This document shows positions 7,618-15,612 of a DNA stretch of 40,878 bases, piece after piece; within the stretch, counting starts at the first letter, position 1, and each line of letters starts with the position of its first letter. Origin of the DNA: Eubacterium aggregans (GTDB lineage Bacteria > Bacillota > Clostridia > Eubacteriales > Eubacteriaceae); assembly GCF_900107815.1 (NCBI RefSeq), contig NZ_FNRK01000022.1:1-40878 (forward strand). Direction: 5' to 3'. The position numbers and the translations under genes were made by a program. Under the pieces are notes generated by a model. The model was given only the letters and a program-made list of their open reading frames with translations. It searched no databases and was not told where the DNA came from.

Positions 7618-10239
7618 CTACTTACTTTCAATGGCGGCCTGGGCGGCAGCTAAACGGGCAATGGGCACTCTGAAGGGTGAACAGGAGACATAGCTGAGTC
7701 CCACATTGTGGAAAAACTTAACAGATTTGGGATCCCCGCCATGTTCGCCACAAACCCCACATTTTAAATCAGCTTTTGTCTTACGACCCAGCTCAACCCC
7801 CTTAGAAACCAGTTGGCCGACGCCTTCCTGATCGATGGAGGCAAAGGGATCGCCTGGGAGAATGCCTTTTTCCTTGTATTCAGGGATGAACTTCCCGGCA
7901 TCATCACGACTGAAGCCAAAGGTCATTTGGGTGAGGTCATTGGTTCCAAAGCTAAAGAACTCAGCCTTTTCTGCAATCTGATCGGCAATTAAGGTGGCCC
8001 TTGGAATTTCCATCATGGTTCCGACCATATAGGTAATGTCACTCCCTTTTTCGGCCTTAACCTTTTCAGCGGTTTCCCGAATGATCCCTTCAACGTAGGA
8101 CATTTCACCCAACATCCCAACGAGGGGAATCATGATTTCCGGTACGATGGTGATGCCCTCTCCCTGAGCGACCTCAATGGCCGCTTCCATGATGGCTCGG
8201 GTCTGCATTACGGCAATTTCCGGATAGGTCACGGCAAGACGACAGCCGCGGTGCCCCAGCATGGGGTTGAATTCTTTTAAGCCTTCAATATCCGCTTCCA
8301 TTTCTTCAACGCTCATACCCATATCCTCAGCCAATGACTTAATATCTTCCGGCTCAGAGGGCAAAAATTCGTGAAGAGGTGGATCCAGGAGACGCACAGT
8401 AACCGGCAGCTCCTTCATGGCTTTATAAATCCCTATAAAGTCAGATTTTTGCATGGGCAGCAGCTCTTCAAGATATTTTTCCCGCTGCTCGACACTCTTG
8501 CTTAAAATCATGCGGCGCACACTGGGGATCCGGTCTTCATCAAAGAACATGTGCTCAGTACGACAAAGTCCGATACCTTCGGCTCCAAATTCGACGGCCT
8601 TTTCGGCATCTCTGGGGGTATCGGCATTGGTCCGAACCTTCATAGTTCTGAATTCATCGGCCCACTCCATAAGGGTTCCAAAGTTACCAGAAAGCTCGGG
8701 GTCCTGGGTCTTGATGGCACCACGGTACACCTTTCCGGTGCTTCCATTTAAGGAAATATAATCCCCTTCTTTAATATAGTCCGTACCGACCCGGAATTGT
8801 TTGTGTGCTTCATCGACTTTAACAAAGTCACAGCCAGCCACACAGCAGGTCCCCATTCCCCGGGCGACAACGGCAGCATGGGAGGTCATGCCACCACGGG
8901 CAGTTAAGATTCCTTTAGAGGCATACATCCCTTCAATATCCTCCGGTGAAGTTTCCTGACGGACAAGAATAACATCTTCCCCATTGTCCGCAGCAGCCTT
9001 GGCTTCTTCGGCGGTAAAATACACCCGTCCAGTGGCGGCCCCTGGTGATGCGGGCAGGCCCTCCGTCAGGACTTCAGCTTTCTTTTCTGCAGCTTCATCA
9101 AAGGTGGGATGGAGGAGTTGATCTAAGGCCTGAGGTTCGACACGGCTAACCGCTGTTTTCTTATCAATAAGGCCTTCGGTGACCATTTCAACGGCGCAGC
9201 GTACGGCGGCAGCAGCCGTTCGCTTCCCATTACGGGTTTGGAGCATATAGAGCTTGCCTTTTTCGATGGTGAACTCCATGTCCTGCATATCATGGTAGTG
9301 TTTTTCCAGTAATTCAGCGGTTTCTGCGAACTGGGTGTAAACCGTTGGCATGACGTTTTTAAGCTGATCGATGGAACGGGGTGTCCGGATCCCGGCGACG
9401 ACATCTTCCCCCTGGGCGTTCACTAAGAATTCGCCAAAGAGATTCTTTTCTCCTGTGGCAGGGTCCCTTGTAAAGGCGACACCGGTACCCGAGTCATCCC
9501 CCATATTCCCAAAGACCATAGATTGGACGTTGACGGCGGTTCCGATATCGTGGGGAATGTCATTCATATCACGATAGACAAAAGCTCGGGGATTATTCCA
9601 GGAGCGGAACACAGCTTCCACTGCCATGTATAATTGGGCACTGGGGTCTTGGGGGAAGGGCTTCTCGGTTTCCGCCAAAACAATTTCCTTGTAGCGTTCA
9701 ACAATTTCCTGAAGATTCTTAGTGGTGAGCTGGGTATCAATGGTGAATCCTTCCCGCTCTTTAATTTCATCTAAAACGGCTTCAAATTGATTCTTATCGA
9801 TTTCCTGAACAACATCTCCAAACATTTGGATGAATCGACGATAGCTATCATAGGCAAATCGTTCATTTCCAGTATTTTGTGCGAGTCCCAAAACGGTTTG
9901 ATCATTCAAACCCAGGTTCAAAATAGTATCCATCATCCCTGGCATGGAGACTCTAGCACCTGAACGCACGGAAACCAGTAATGGATTGGTTTCATCCCCA
10001 AACTTTTTCCCTGCAATTTCTTCAAGTTTCTGCATATGGGTATTGATTTGGCCAATCATTTCATAGGTTAGCTTATTCTCATTTAAGTACTCGATACAGG
10101 CTTCTGTCGTTACCGTGAACCCCTGTGGCACCGGTAGCCCAATACGTGTCATCTCGGCAAGATTTGCACCCTTGCCTCCCAGCAAATTGCGTTGTTCTGC
10201 ATTACCTTCACTGAATAAATATACCCATTTCTTCGACAT
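7618..10239 (-). CDS. ppdK: Pyruvate, phosphate dikinase
   Basis: Interconverts pyruvate, ATP and phosphate with PEP, AMP and pyrophosphate. 873 residues, matching clostridial PPDK. The N-terminal ATP-grasp domain opens with LLGGKGANLAEM, the swivelling phosphohistidine domain has GGMTSHAAVVARGMG with His454 as the phosphorylated residue and Thr452 as the site used for regulation in other PPDKs, and the C-terminal PEP/pyruvate barrel ends with CGVCGEHGGDP, the catalytic Cys being Cys830. TAGGAGG precedes the ATG. It lies 73 bp downstream of a CcpN-like regulator in the same direction and is probably co-transcribed. The PDRP kinase/phosphorylase often seen beside this pair is not in the window. 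In an anaerobe it may serve glycolysis with pyrophosphate or gluconeogenesis. Confidence 0.97.
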   Translation of the reverse strand: MSKKWVYLFSEGNAEQRNLLGGKGANLAEMTRIGLPVPQGFTVTTEACIEYLNENKLTYEMIGQINTHMQKLEEIAGKKFGDETNPLLVSVRSGARVSMPGMMDTILNLGLNDQTVLGLAQNTGNERFAYDSYRRFIQMFGDVVQEIDKNQFEAVLDEIKEREGFTIDTQLTTKNLQEIVERYKEIVLAETEKPFPQDPSAQLYMAVEAVFRSWNNPRAFVYRDMNDIPHDIGTAVNVQSMVFGNMGDDSGTGVAFTRDPATGEKNLFGEFLVNAQGEDVVAGIRTPRSIDQLKNVMPTVYTQFAETAELLEKHYHDMQDMEFTIEKGKLYMLQTRNGKRTAAAAVRCAVEMVTEGLIDKKTAVSRVEPQALDQLLHPTFDEAAEKKAEVLTEGLPASPGAATGRVYFTAEEAKAAADNGEDVILVRQETSPEDIEGMYASKGILTARGGMTSHAAVVARGMGTCCVAGCDFVKVDEAHKQFRVGTDYIKEGDYISLNGSTGKVYRGAIKTQDPELSGNFGTLMEWADEFRTMKVRTNADTPRDAEKAVEFGAEGIGLCRTEHMFFDEDRIPSVRRMILSKSVEQREKYLEELLPMQKSDFIGIYKAMKELPVTVRLLDPPLHEFLPSEPEDIKSLAEDMGMSVEEMEADIEGLKEFNPMLGHRGCRLAVTYPEIAVMQTRAIMEAAIEVAQGEGITIVPEIMIPLVGMLGEMSYVEGIIRETAEKVKAEKGSDITYMVGTMMEIPRATLIADQIAEKAEFFSFGTNDLTQMTFGFSRDDAGKFIPEYKEKGILPGDPFASIDQEGVGQLVSKGVELGRKTKADLKCGVCGEHGGDPKSVKFFHNVGLSYVSCSPFRVPIARLAAAQAAIESK

Positions 10240-10283
10240 AATATTACCTCCTATGGATGTTCGAGAGAAACTTTATGATTTAG

Positions 10284-10299
10284 TAGGCGTGACTGCCTA
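10284..10299. promoter_or_regulatory. Inverted repeat upstream of ppdK
   Basis: TAGGC (10284-10288) and GCCTA (10295-10299) form a 5-bp inverted repeat with a 6-nt spacer in the 73-bp gap between the regulator and ppdK, about 45 bp before the ppdK start. It could be an operator or a small mRNA hairpin; function unknown. Confidence 0.3.
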
Positions 10300-10312
10300 T
10301 TCAATCCAATGA

Positions 10313-10951
10313 TTAATCATCTTCTTGCCCTAAATTGACAACATAACGTGTGATATTGGTTCGAGACACCTTGCCAATAAGCTGTAGCCGATTCCGACCT
10401 TTTTCATCCATTACTTTACGGACGATGGGTAGGGATTCCACCTCATATTTCATAGTTTTAACAGCAGCATCATACACCGTTTCATCCTCTTCAAGATATA
10501 CAATATTTGGCATCCGCGTCATGATAATTGGAATGGGCAGGGACTCAATGTCCTTTCGTCCAATCATGCTTTTCATAAAATCTTTGCGGCTCACAATACC
10601 GGAGAGATATTCCCCATCTACGACGTAAATCGTTCCCGCATTTTTAGTAAACATGGTGATGATACCATCATAGATGGTTGTTTCCTCTGAAACCGTGGTA
10701 GGTTCCGACTGGATGTCCATGATATTAATGGTTTTAATGTAGCTGCCTGTCATATGCAGCAATGTTCTTCCGGTATATTGATAGCCAACCTTACGCTTTG
10801 CTTCCAAAATGCCGACCATGGTTAAAAGTTTTAAATCCGGGCGAATTGTGGCCCGATTTACCCCCAGTTCTTCAGCGATTTCGGTACTCTTCACTGGTTC
10901 ATGTTTCTTCACAATGTCAATTATTCTATTTTGTCTTTTGGATAACTCCAT
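10313..10951 (-). CDS. ccpN: CcpN-like transcriptional regulator with two CBS domains
   Basis: 212 residues. An N-terminal winged helix-turn-helix (about 4-60; ELSKRQNRIIDIVKKHEP then STEIAEELGVNRATIRPDLKLL) is followed by two CBS domains (about 75-130 and 140-205). This is the architecture of CcpN/YqzB, an ATP-sensing repressor of gluconeogenic genes in Bacillus. The ppdK gene lies immediately downstream, the usual clostridial pairing, so PPDK is its probable target, with adenylate ligands bound by the CBS pair as the signal. The ATG at 10951 is preferred, with a weak GGTGG upstream; a GTG directly before it would add one residue. Its promoter carries an operator-like palindrome over the -35 (separate entry). 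Confidence 0.88.
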   Translation of the reverse strand: MELSKRQNRIIDIVKKHEPVKSTEIAEELGVNRATIRPDLKLLTMVGILEAKRKVGYQYTGRTLLHMTGSYIKTINIMDIQSEPTTVSEETTIYDGIITMFTKNAGTIYVVDGEYLSGIVSRKDFMKSMIGRKDIESLPIPIIMTRMPNIVYLEEDETVYDAAVKTMKYEVESLPIVRKVMDEKGRNRLQLIGKVSRTNITRYVVNLGQEDD

Positions 10952-10987
10952 CACAGCACCACCATTCGAGTGTCTTTTATAAGATAA

Positions 10988-11024
10988 AGTATAACACTAT
11001 TATCTATTTTGTAAACCGTTATCA
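10988..11024 (-). promoter_or_regulatory. ccpN-like promoter with overlapping operator-like palindrome
   Basis: On the minus strand -35 TTTACA (11010-11015) and -10 TATACT (10988-10993) are 16 bp apart. The 15-bp pseudo-palindrome TGTAAACCGTTATCA (plus strand, 11010-11024) covers the -35 and resembles LacI/CcpA-family operators with one extra central base. A regulator bound there would block RNA polymerase. Confidence 0.55.
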
Positions 11025-11032
11025 GGGATAAA

Positions 11033-11881
11033 TTACGATAATATCTTGCCATTCCATTGAAAACCATCAAAAATACGATATTCATGAAAACCAATTTCTT
11101 TTAATAGTGCTTCGGTTTCCGGATATGCATAGCAAATCCCTTCAACCTGATGGCTATCCGCATTAATGGTAATGGGAATTCCCATTTTTAAAATTTCGAT
11201 CAGCATTGGTATGGCCGGATACAGCATCCCTTTACCATAACGCATCATTCCCCCAGTATTGACTTCAACGATACAATCCGTCTTCTGAATCACTTTTAAG
11301 GCATCCATCCATGTTTCTCGGTACCATGAATCAGACTCATTAAAAAAGCGCCCATGGGCGTTGTTCTTTTTGATTAAGTCAAAGTGCCCGATGATGTCTG
11401 GTTTGTATTGTATTGCCATATCGGCGATTCCGCCGTAATAGTCTTTTACGAGTTTTTGGATATTGCCCCCATAGATCTTCTGAAGTCCTTGGGTAAAAAT
11501 CTCCAGAGTATAATCAATGTCCGCACCAGTGCCATCGGAAAAACATCCCATGGTATGGATACTGCCAATAAAAAAATCCAATTTCGGCATTATTTCTTTG
11601 GCTAAATTTGAAACCCCTTTGGAATCGAGATAATAATCAATTTCCATTCCAGTAAAAATAGCCATGATACCCTCAAAGGCGTCTTGGGTGTTTTTAATCT
11701 CTAAAAGATAATTGGAGATGGCTTCGGTCGACATTGTCCAGTCGTTGGGATATTTAAGGGGAAGATGGCTGGTAAAACCAATACTTTTAAGCCCTGCCTT
11801 CTCAGCAGCTTGGGCCATTTCTAAAACGGATGCTTTACCATCGCAATATGTTGAATGAATATGATAATCTGATTGGATCAT
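11033..11881 (-). CDS. PHP-family histidinol-phosphatase-like hydrolase
   Basis: 282-residue protein of the PHP metal-dependent phosphoesterase superfamily, HisK type. The N-terminal metal motif is DYHIHSTYCDGK with His7 and His9; SHLPL, a later GSIHTMG, GHFDLIKK, EVNTGGM and a C-terminal NADSH supply the remaining metal ligands in the usual order. HisK-type enzymes dephosphorylate histidinol phosphate in histidine synthesis, but no other his gene is nearby, so related phosphoester substrates are possible. AGGAGGG is well placed before the ATG. It stands alone with its own promoter between the transporter terminator and the ccpN-like gene. Confidence 0.85.
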   Translation of the reverse strand: MIQSDYHIHSTYCDGKASVLEMAQAAEKAGLKSIGFTSHLPLKYPNDWTMSTEAISNYLLEIKNTQDAFEGIMAIFTGMEIDYYLDSKGVSNLAKEIMPKLDFFIGSIHTMGCFSDGTGADIDYTLEIFTQGLQKIYGGNIQKLVKDYYGGIADMAIQYKPDIIGHFDLIKKNNAHGRFFNESDSWYRETWMDALKVIQKTDCIVEVNTGGMMRYGKGMLYPAIPMLIEILKMGIPITINADSHQVEGICYAYPETEALLKEIGFHEYRIFDGFQWNGKILS

Positions 11882-11900
11882 TTCTGTTCCCTCCTAAAGT

Positions 11901-11928
11901 ATTGTAACATAAGGCTTTACGAAATCAA
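11901..11928 (-). promoter_or_regulatory. Promoter of the PHP phosphatase gene
   Basis: Minus-strand -35 TTGATT (11923-11928) and -10 TACAAT (11901-11906) with a 16-bp spacer, just upstream of AGGAGG. It starts immediately after the AT-rich palindrome at 11930-11969. Confidence 0.6.
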
Positions 11929-11929
11929 G

Positions 11930-11969
11930 CCTTTTTTTAAACTTAAAAAAATTTAAGTTTAAAAAAAGG
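11930..11969. repeat. Perfect 18-bp AT-rich inverted repeat
   Basis: Left arm 11930-11947 (CCTTTTTTTAAACTTAAA) and right arm 11952-11969 are exact reverse complements around an AAAA loop. The arms overlap the U-tract of the transporter terminator and the upstream edge of the PHP promoter. It is self-complementary on both strands, so it can form a hairpin in RNA from either direction or cruciform DNA. Confidence 0.8.
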
Positions 11970-11996
11970 TCCTTGCGCTGATTGGGCAAAGACCTT
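11961..11996 (-). terminator. Terminator of the amino-acid ABC transporter operon
   Basis: In minus-strand RNA, AAGGTC (from 11996) and TTGC pair with GCAA and GACCTT (down to 11966) with one mismatch around a 9-nt loop, followed by seven U residues (11967-11961). It begins 10 bp after the ATPase stop codon. Confidence 0.85.
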
Positions 11997-12006
11997 GGTG
12001 ATTATT

Positions 12007-12765
12007 TTATAAAATTTTATTTAAAAAGCTTTTGGTCCGATCCTCTTTGGGATTTCCAAGGACTTCCTCTGGCGTTCCTTCTTCGCAAATCACCCCATCA
12101 TCCATAAAGATAACTCGGTCTGCCACTTCCCGGGCAAAGCCAATTTCATGTGTGACGATTAGCATTGTCATCCCATCATTAGCCAGCTCCTTCATCGTGT
12201 TGAGTACTTCACCAACTAACTCTGGGTCCAGTGCGGATGTGGGCTCATCGAAAAGCATGATTTTAGGGTTCATGGCTAAGGCCCTCGCAATGGCCACACG
12301 TTGCTGCTGCCCTCCAGATAAACGGACGGGGTATTCATCCTTTTTATCGGCTAACCCAACCATATCCAGCAACTCCACAGCCCGTGCTTCAATTTCTTTT
12401 GCATCTTGTTTTCGAACAATACGAGGTGCAATGGTAATATTGTCGATGACGGTTAAATGTGGGAAAAGATTAAAGTTCTGAAAAACCATCCCTAAATCGC
12501 AGCAAAGATTCTGTAGCTTACTGGGATCAATATGTTCAATATCATGGTCATTTTTGCGTTTTTCCATGAGTTCATCTTCAATGTAGATTTCGCCATCTGA
12601 AATACGTTCCAGCCGATTCAGACAGCGCAACATTGTGCTTTTTCCAGATCCGCTGGGCCCAATGATACACACGACCTCCCCCTGGACAACTTCTAAATCG
12701 ATGCCTTTGAGCACTTCCAAATCACCGAAGTGCTTTTTAATATTCTTTACTTTTACCATACTCAT
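12007..12765 (-). CDS. Polar amino-acid ABC transporter ATP-binding protein
   Basis: 252-residue ATPase of the GlnQ/ArtP type that powers uptake of a polar amino acid at the inner face of the membrane. Walker [10 protein letters not shown] follows VVCIIG, the Q-loop is [10 protein letters not shown], the ABC signature is LSGGQQQR, Walker B is [13 protein letters not shown], and the switch histidine is in IVTHE; all are intact. A GTG at 12774 directly abuts the permease stop; I prefer ATG 12765, which has TAGGTG about 7 bp upstream, over the longer form. The permease and binding-protein genes lie upstream in the same direction, so the transporter is complete. The substrate is unknown; glutamine, arginine or cystine are possible. 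Confidence 0.95.
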   Translation of the reverse strand: MSMVKVKNIKKHFGDLEVLKGIDLEVVQGEVVCIIGPSGSGKSTMLRCLNRLERISDGEIYIEDELMEKRKNDHDIEHIDPSKLQNLCCDLGMVFQNFNLFPHLTVIDNITIAPRIVRKQDAKEIEARAVELLDMVGLADKKDEYPVRLSGGQQQRVAIARALAMNPKIMLFDEPTSALDPELVGEVLNTMKELANDGMTMLIVTHEIGFAREVADRVIFMDDGVICEEGTPEEVLGNPKEDRTKSFLNKIL

Positions 12766-12774
12766 GACAATCAC

Positions 12775-13440
12775 CTACCTTTTCTCATAAACGCCAAGCT
12801 TCTTTTCGATCTTATCAAAAATAACTTGCAGAATCGTTGTTAAGAAAAGATATATTACAGCTGCATAGACATAATATACCCAATTTCCCGTTGAACTCGC
12901 CATGGTCTTCACCGTTCTTAGAACATCAAATAATGCGATGGTGGAGACAAGGGATGTGTCCTTTAATAGCATGATGAGTTCATTCCCGACCGGTGCAACG
13001 AGCCGCTTATAGGTTTGGGGAATGATAATCCGCGTCATCGCCTGGCGATAGCTCATGCCAAGTGCTTTAGCAGCCTCCATCTGTCCGTGATCAATGGACT
13101 CTATGGCGGCTCGAATCATTTCCGCCAAATAAGCGGTTGAATTGAGTGAAAAAGTAATATATGCACAAATCATTGGATCAATTTCAAAGGTTAATCCCGT
13201 GATGTCTAAATATATGATCGGCACAGCATAAAAAATGATGAAAAGCTGTAACAGTAGCGGTGTCCCTCTGAAGAACCAGACATAAAACCAGGATAATCCG
13301 TTGGTAACTTTATTTTTAGAAATACGTCCCAGGGCAACAATCACTCCGAAGACTGCACCAAAAATAATGGCAACTAAGGCAATTTTCAATGTGACCAATG
13401 ACCCATCAAAAATTGCCCACAATTGGGTCTCGTTTAACAA
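12775..13440 (-). CDS. Polar amino-acid ABC transporter permease
   Basis: 221-residue HisM/GlnP-type permease with about five membrane helices, including KIALVAIIFGAVFGVIVAL near the N-terminus and YVYAAVIYLFLTTILQVIF near the C-terminus. The EAA loop that contacts the ATPase reads AAKALGMSYRQAMTRIIIPQ. The start codon appears to be TTG at 13440, with AGGAG 8 bp upstream; no ATG gives a better N-terminus. It is followed immediately by the ATPase gene and preceded by the binding-protein gene, from which it is separated by a stable hairpin that probably lowers its expression relative to the binding protein. Confidence 0.95.
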   Translation of the reverse strand: MLNETQLWAIFDGSLVTLKIALVAIIFGAVFGVIVALGRISKNKVTNGLSWFYVWFFRGTPLLLQLFIIFYAVPIIYLDITGLTFEIDPMICAYITFSLNSTAYLAEMIRAAIESIDHGQMEAAKALGMSYRQAMTRIIIPQTYKRLVAPVGNELIMLLKDTSLVSTIALFDVLRTVKTMASSTGNWVYYVYAAVIYLFLTTILQVIFDKIEKKLGVYEKR

Positions 13441-13464
13441 AATAATCGCTCCTTATTCAGTAAT

Positions 13465-13494
13465 ACAAGGAGCATGGTGAATCATACTCCTTGT
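13465..13494 (-). other. Intercistronic hairpin after the binding-protein gene
   Basis: Minus-strand RNA forms a 12-bp stem, ACAAGGAGUAUG with CAUGCUCCUUGU, around a 6-nt loop. The single non-Watson-Crick pair is U-G in minus-strand RNA but would be C-A in plus-strand RNA, so the hairpin is best formed in the operon transcript. No U-tract follows, so it is a stabilising or partial-attenuation stem rather than a terminator. Confidence 0.7.
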
Positions 13495-13509
13495 CAGATT
13501 ACTTTAATA

Positions 13510-14337
13510 TTATTCTATGACATTCAGACTGGTATCGATGTCCTTCGTCATATCTTTCTTGAACCACTTCATTGAAATTTCTGTCATCTTTCCGTCGTCT
13601 TGAAGCTTTTTAATCGCATCATTTAAGGTCTTTGTGAAATCATCCTCTCCCTTACGAACGGTGATACCAATAGGCTCGTTGGTCAAGGTTGGCGAGGTCA
13701 CAACAAAGGTTTCAGGATCGATGGCTGCGTAATACTCTGCAACGCCAATATCGGTGATAATATTATCGATCTGTTTTCCTTTTAAGGCAGAAAAGGCATC
13801 GAGCATCCCATCAAATTCCTTAATCTCGACATTAGTGCCCTTGTCCTCTTTTAATTTTTTAGCGGCAATATCCGCCGATGTTTCAATTTGAGCCCCTAAG
13901 GTTTTGCCGTCAAGGGCTTCAAAGCTGGTAATGGGTGTGGCATCTGTTCGTGATACAATGACGATACCGTTAGAGATATATGGATTGGTTTGATTAAATC
14001 CATTTTGACGCTCCGGTGTAATGCTGGTACTGGAAATAATGGCATCGTACTGGCTGGCGTTTAAGCCATTGAAGATTCCATCCCAGGCAACGGTGGTGAA
14101 TTCCACTTCGACGCCTAATTCTTTAGAGAGTGCATTGGCAAAATCGATGTCGAAGCCCACTAAATTGTTTTGATCATCTCTGAACTCCATGGGTAAATAG
14201 GTGTCGTCCACTGCAATCGTCAGTTTCCCGTCAGCAATAGGATTCGCATTGGATTCTTTACTGGTCGAACCACATCCTGCGAATACCATGGCCGACAGTA
14301 TGACAACCAGACCCAAGGCCATTATTTTCTTCTTCAT
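13510..14337 (-). CDS. Amino-acid ABC transporter substrate-binding lipoprotein
   Basis: 275-residue family 3 extracellular solute-binding protein. A signal peptide (MKKK, then a hydrophobic stretch to residue 20) ends in the lipobox VFAGC with Cys22 as the lipidated residue, so it is anchored to the outer face of the membrane. The mature domain starts GKLTIAVDDTYLPMEF, with SSTSITPER and TDIGVAEYY as family landmarks for binding amino-acid carboxylate and amine groups. AGGAGG precedes the ATG. First gene of the transporter operon, behind a strong promoter with a palindrome in its spacer. Ligand not predictable from sequence. Confidence 0.95.
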   Translation of the reverse strand: MKKKIMALGLVVILSAMVFAGCGSTSKESNANPIADGKLTIAVDDTYLPMEFRDDQNNLVGFDIDFANALSKELGVEVEFTTVAWDGIFNGLNASQYDAIISSTSITPERQNGFNQTNPYISNGIVIVSRTDATPITSFEALDGKTLGAQIETSADIAAKKLKEDKGTNVEIKEFDGMLDAFSALKGKQIDNIITDIGVAEYYAAIDPETFVVTSPTLTNEPIGITVRKGEDDFTKTLNDAIKKLQDDGKMTEISMKWFKKDMTKDIDTSLNVIE

Positions 14338-14371
14338 TGGTTTCCTCCTAAATTAAATAAAGTTTAAGGGA

Positions 14372-14400
14372 ATTATACCGCACGTTGTATACAATAACAA
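14372..14400 (-). promoter_or_regulatory. ABC transporter promoter with internal palindrome
   Basis: Minus-strand -35 TTGTTA (14395-14400) and -10 TATAAT (14372-14377) are exactly 17 bp apart. The perfect palindrome TTGTATACAA (14385-14394) occupies the spacer next to the -35, a position where a repressor would block polymerase. Confidence 0.7.
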
Positions 14401-14431
14401 GTATATTTTTTCTATATCATGTTATAATATT

Positions 14432-15607
14432 TCAATTTAGAAAAGTGCCGAAAAAGACTTGAATGACATGCAGACTTCCAATGATATTTCCGAGGGCGCA
14501 CCCCAAATTGGTTGTGATGACGACTAATAGAATCTTGGTTACCTTATTTTTCCAAAAGCCCTTTGGGGATGTTAGATCCGTTGCAAGGTGTTCAAAATCC
14601 TCCACCTTGGGTTTTCTCAAATGGGCTTCCATAAGCCCGGAAAACCACCCCGCTGCCAATACAGGGCTTAAGGCGGATATTGGGGCCACCACAATTGCCG
14701 TTAAGACGGTTAAGGGGTGTGGCAGGGAGATTAAGGCACCTAATCCTGCCCCGCCCATGGTCAGAACCAACCAATTGACGGTTTGGCTCCAGCCTGAATC
14801 CGGATTCACGGTAAAGGTCAAAATGACTAAGGCCACTAAAAGAAGGGGAATGCTCCACCCGATAATTTTTCCGGCCGCCGATTTTGGTGGGGTCTCTGAT
14901 AATGAATTAATATTCACATCTGTCCCCATTTTCTCGCAAATGCCTGGAAGATGTGCGGCACCGACAACGGCAATGATTTTAGATCCCGGGGCATGGTCGA
15001 TTTGATCGGCCAGGTATGCGTCCCGTTCATCCACTAAATAGGTTTTAACGCCATGGAAAGAATCCCCCAGTTCTGATAGTGCTGCAGTGAGCATATCCTC
15101 ACCTTTAAGGGTTTCCAGATCTTCCTCGGTAATCTCTTCATTATCGATGATGCTCATCATAATGGTGACCATCAATTTGCATTTTTCCCACAGGCTGCAG
15201 CCCCGCCAAATCCGGATAAAAGTGGTTTGGATATCCCGGTCGGCTAAAACCAGTTCGGCATGGCAGTCCTTAGCTGATGCAATGGCCTGAAGCATTTCCT
15301 GACCAGATTGGATTCCAAATTGATCCGCCAGTTTTCTTTGATAGTTTGATAAAATGATATTTGCAAAAAGGAATCCTGCTTTCCCGGATTTGATGATCTT
15401 AACAATATCGGCATTTTTCCATTGATCTTTTTCTTCCAGGGCCTTATATCGCCCTGGATCGAGTTCAACACAAACCGAATCGGGCTGTTCCTCCTCAATA
15501 ACCGCTTTAACTTCTGCCACACTGGATGGCGATACATGGGCGGTTCCCACAAGGATGATTTCTTTACCATCCCTGTGGAGACGCTGTATATTATTGCTCT
15601 CCCCCAT
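14432..15607 (-). CDS. TraB/PrgY-family membrane protein
   Basis: 391 residues. The N-terminal TraB domain (about 10-230) carries the signature GTAH at 21-24 in LVGTAHVSPSS, ELDPGRY, and a later VVGAAHLPGI. The C-terminal part (about 240-391) has four predicted membrane segments, beginning at IIGWSIPLLLVALVIL. Members such as enterococcal PrgY/TraB reduce peptide pheromone activity, and the fold is related to metalloproteases of the Tiki/GumN type; a general bacterial role is not established. The ATG lacks a clear ribosome site and starts 5 bp after the LacI gene, so translation is probably coupled. No pheromone or conjugation genes are nearby. The 3' end shows no classical terminator before the ABC transporter promoter. 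Confidence 0.88.
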   Translation of the reverse strand: MGESNNIQRLHRDGKEIILVGTAHVSPSSVAEVKAVIEEEQPDSVCVELDPGRYKALEEKDQWKNADIVKIIKSGKAGFLFANIILSNYQRKLADQFGIQSGQEMLQAIASAKDCHAELVLADRDIQTTFIRIWRGCSLWEKCKLMVTIMMSIIDNEEITEEDLETLKGEDMLTAALSELGDSFHGVKTYLVDERDAYLADQIDHAPGSKIIAVVGAAHLPGICEKMGTDVNINSLSETPPKSAAGKIIGWSIPLLLVALVILTFTVNPDSGWSQTVNWLVLTMGGAGLGALISLPHPLTVLTAIVVAPISALSPVLAAGWFSGLMEAHLRKPKVEDFEHLATDLTSPKGFWKNKVTKILLVVITTNLGCALGNIIGSLHVIQVFFGTFLN

Positions 15608-15612
15608 GGAAA

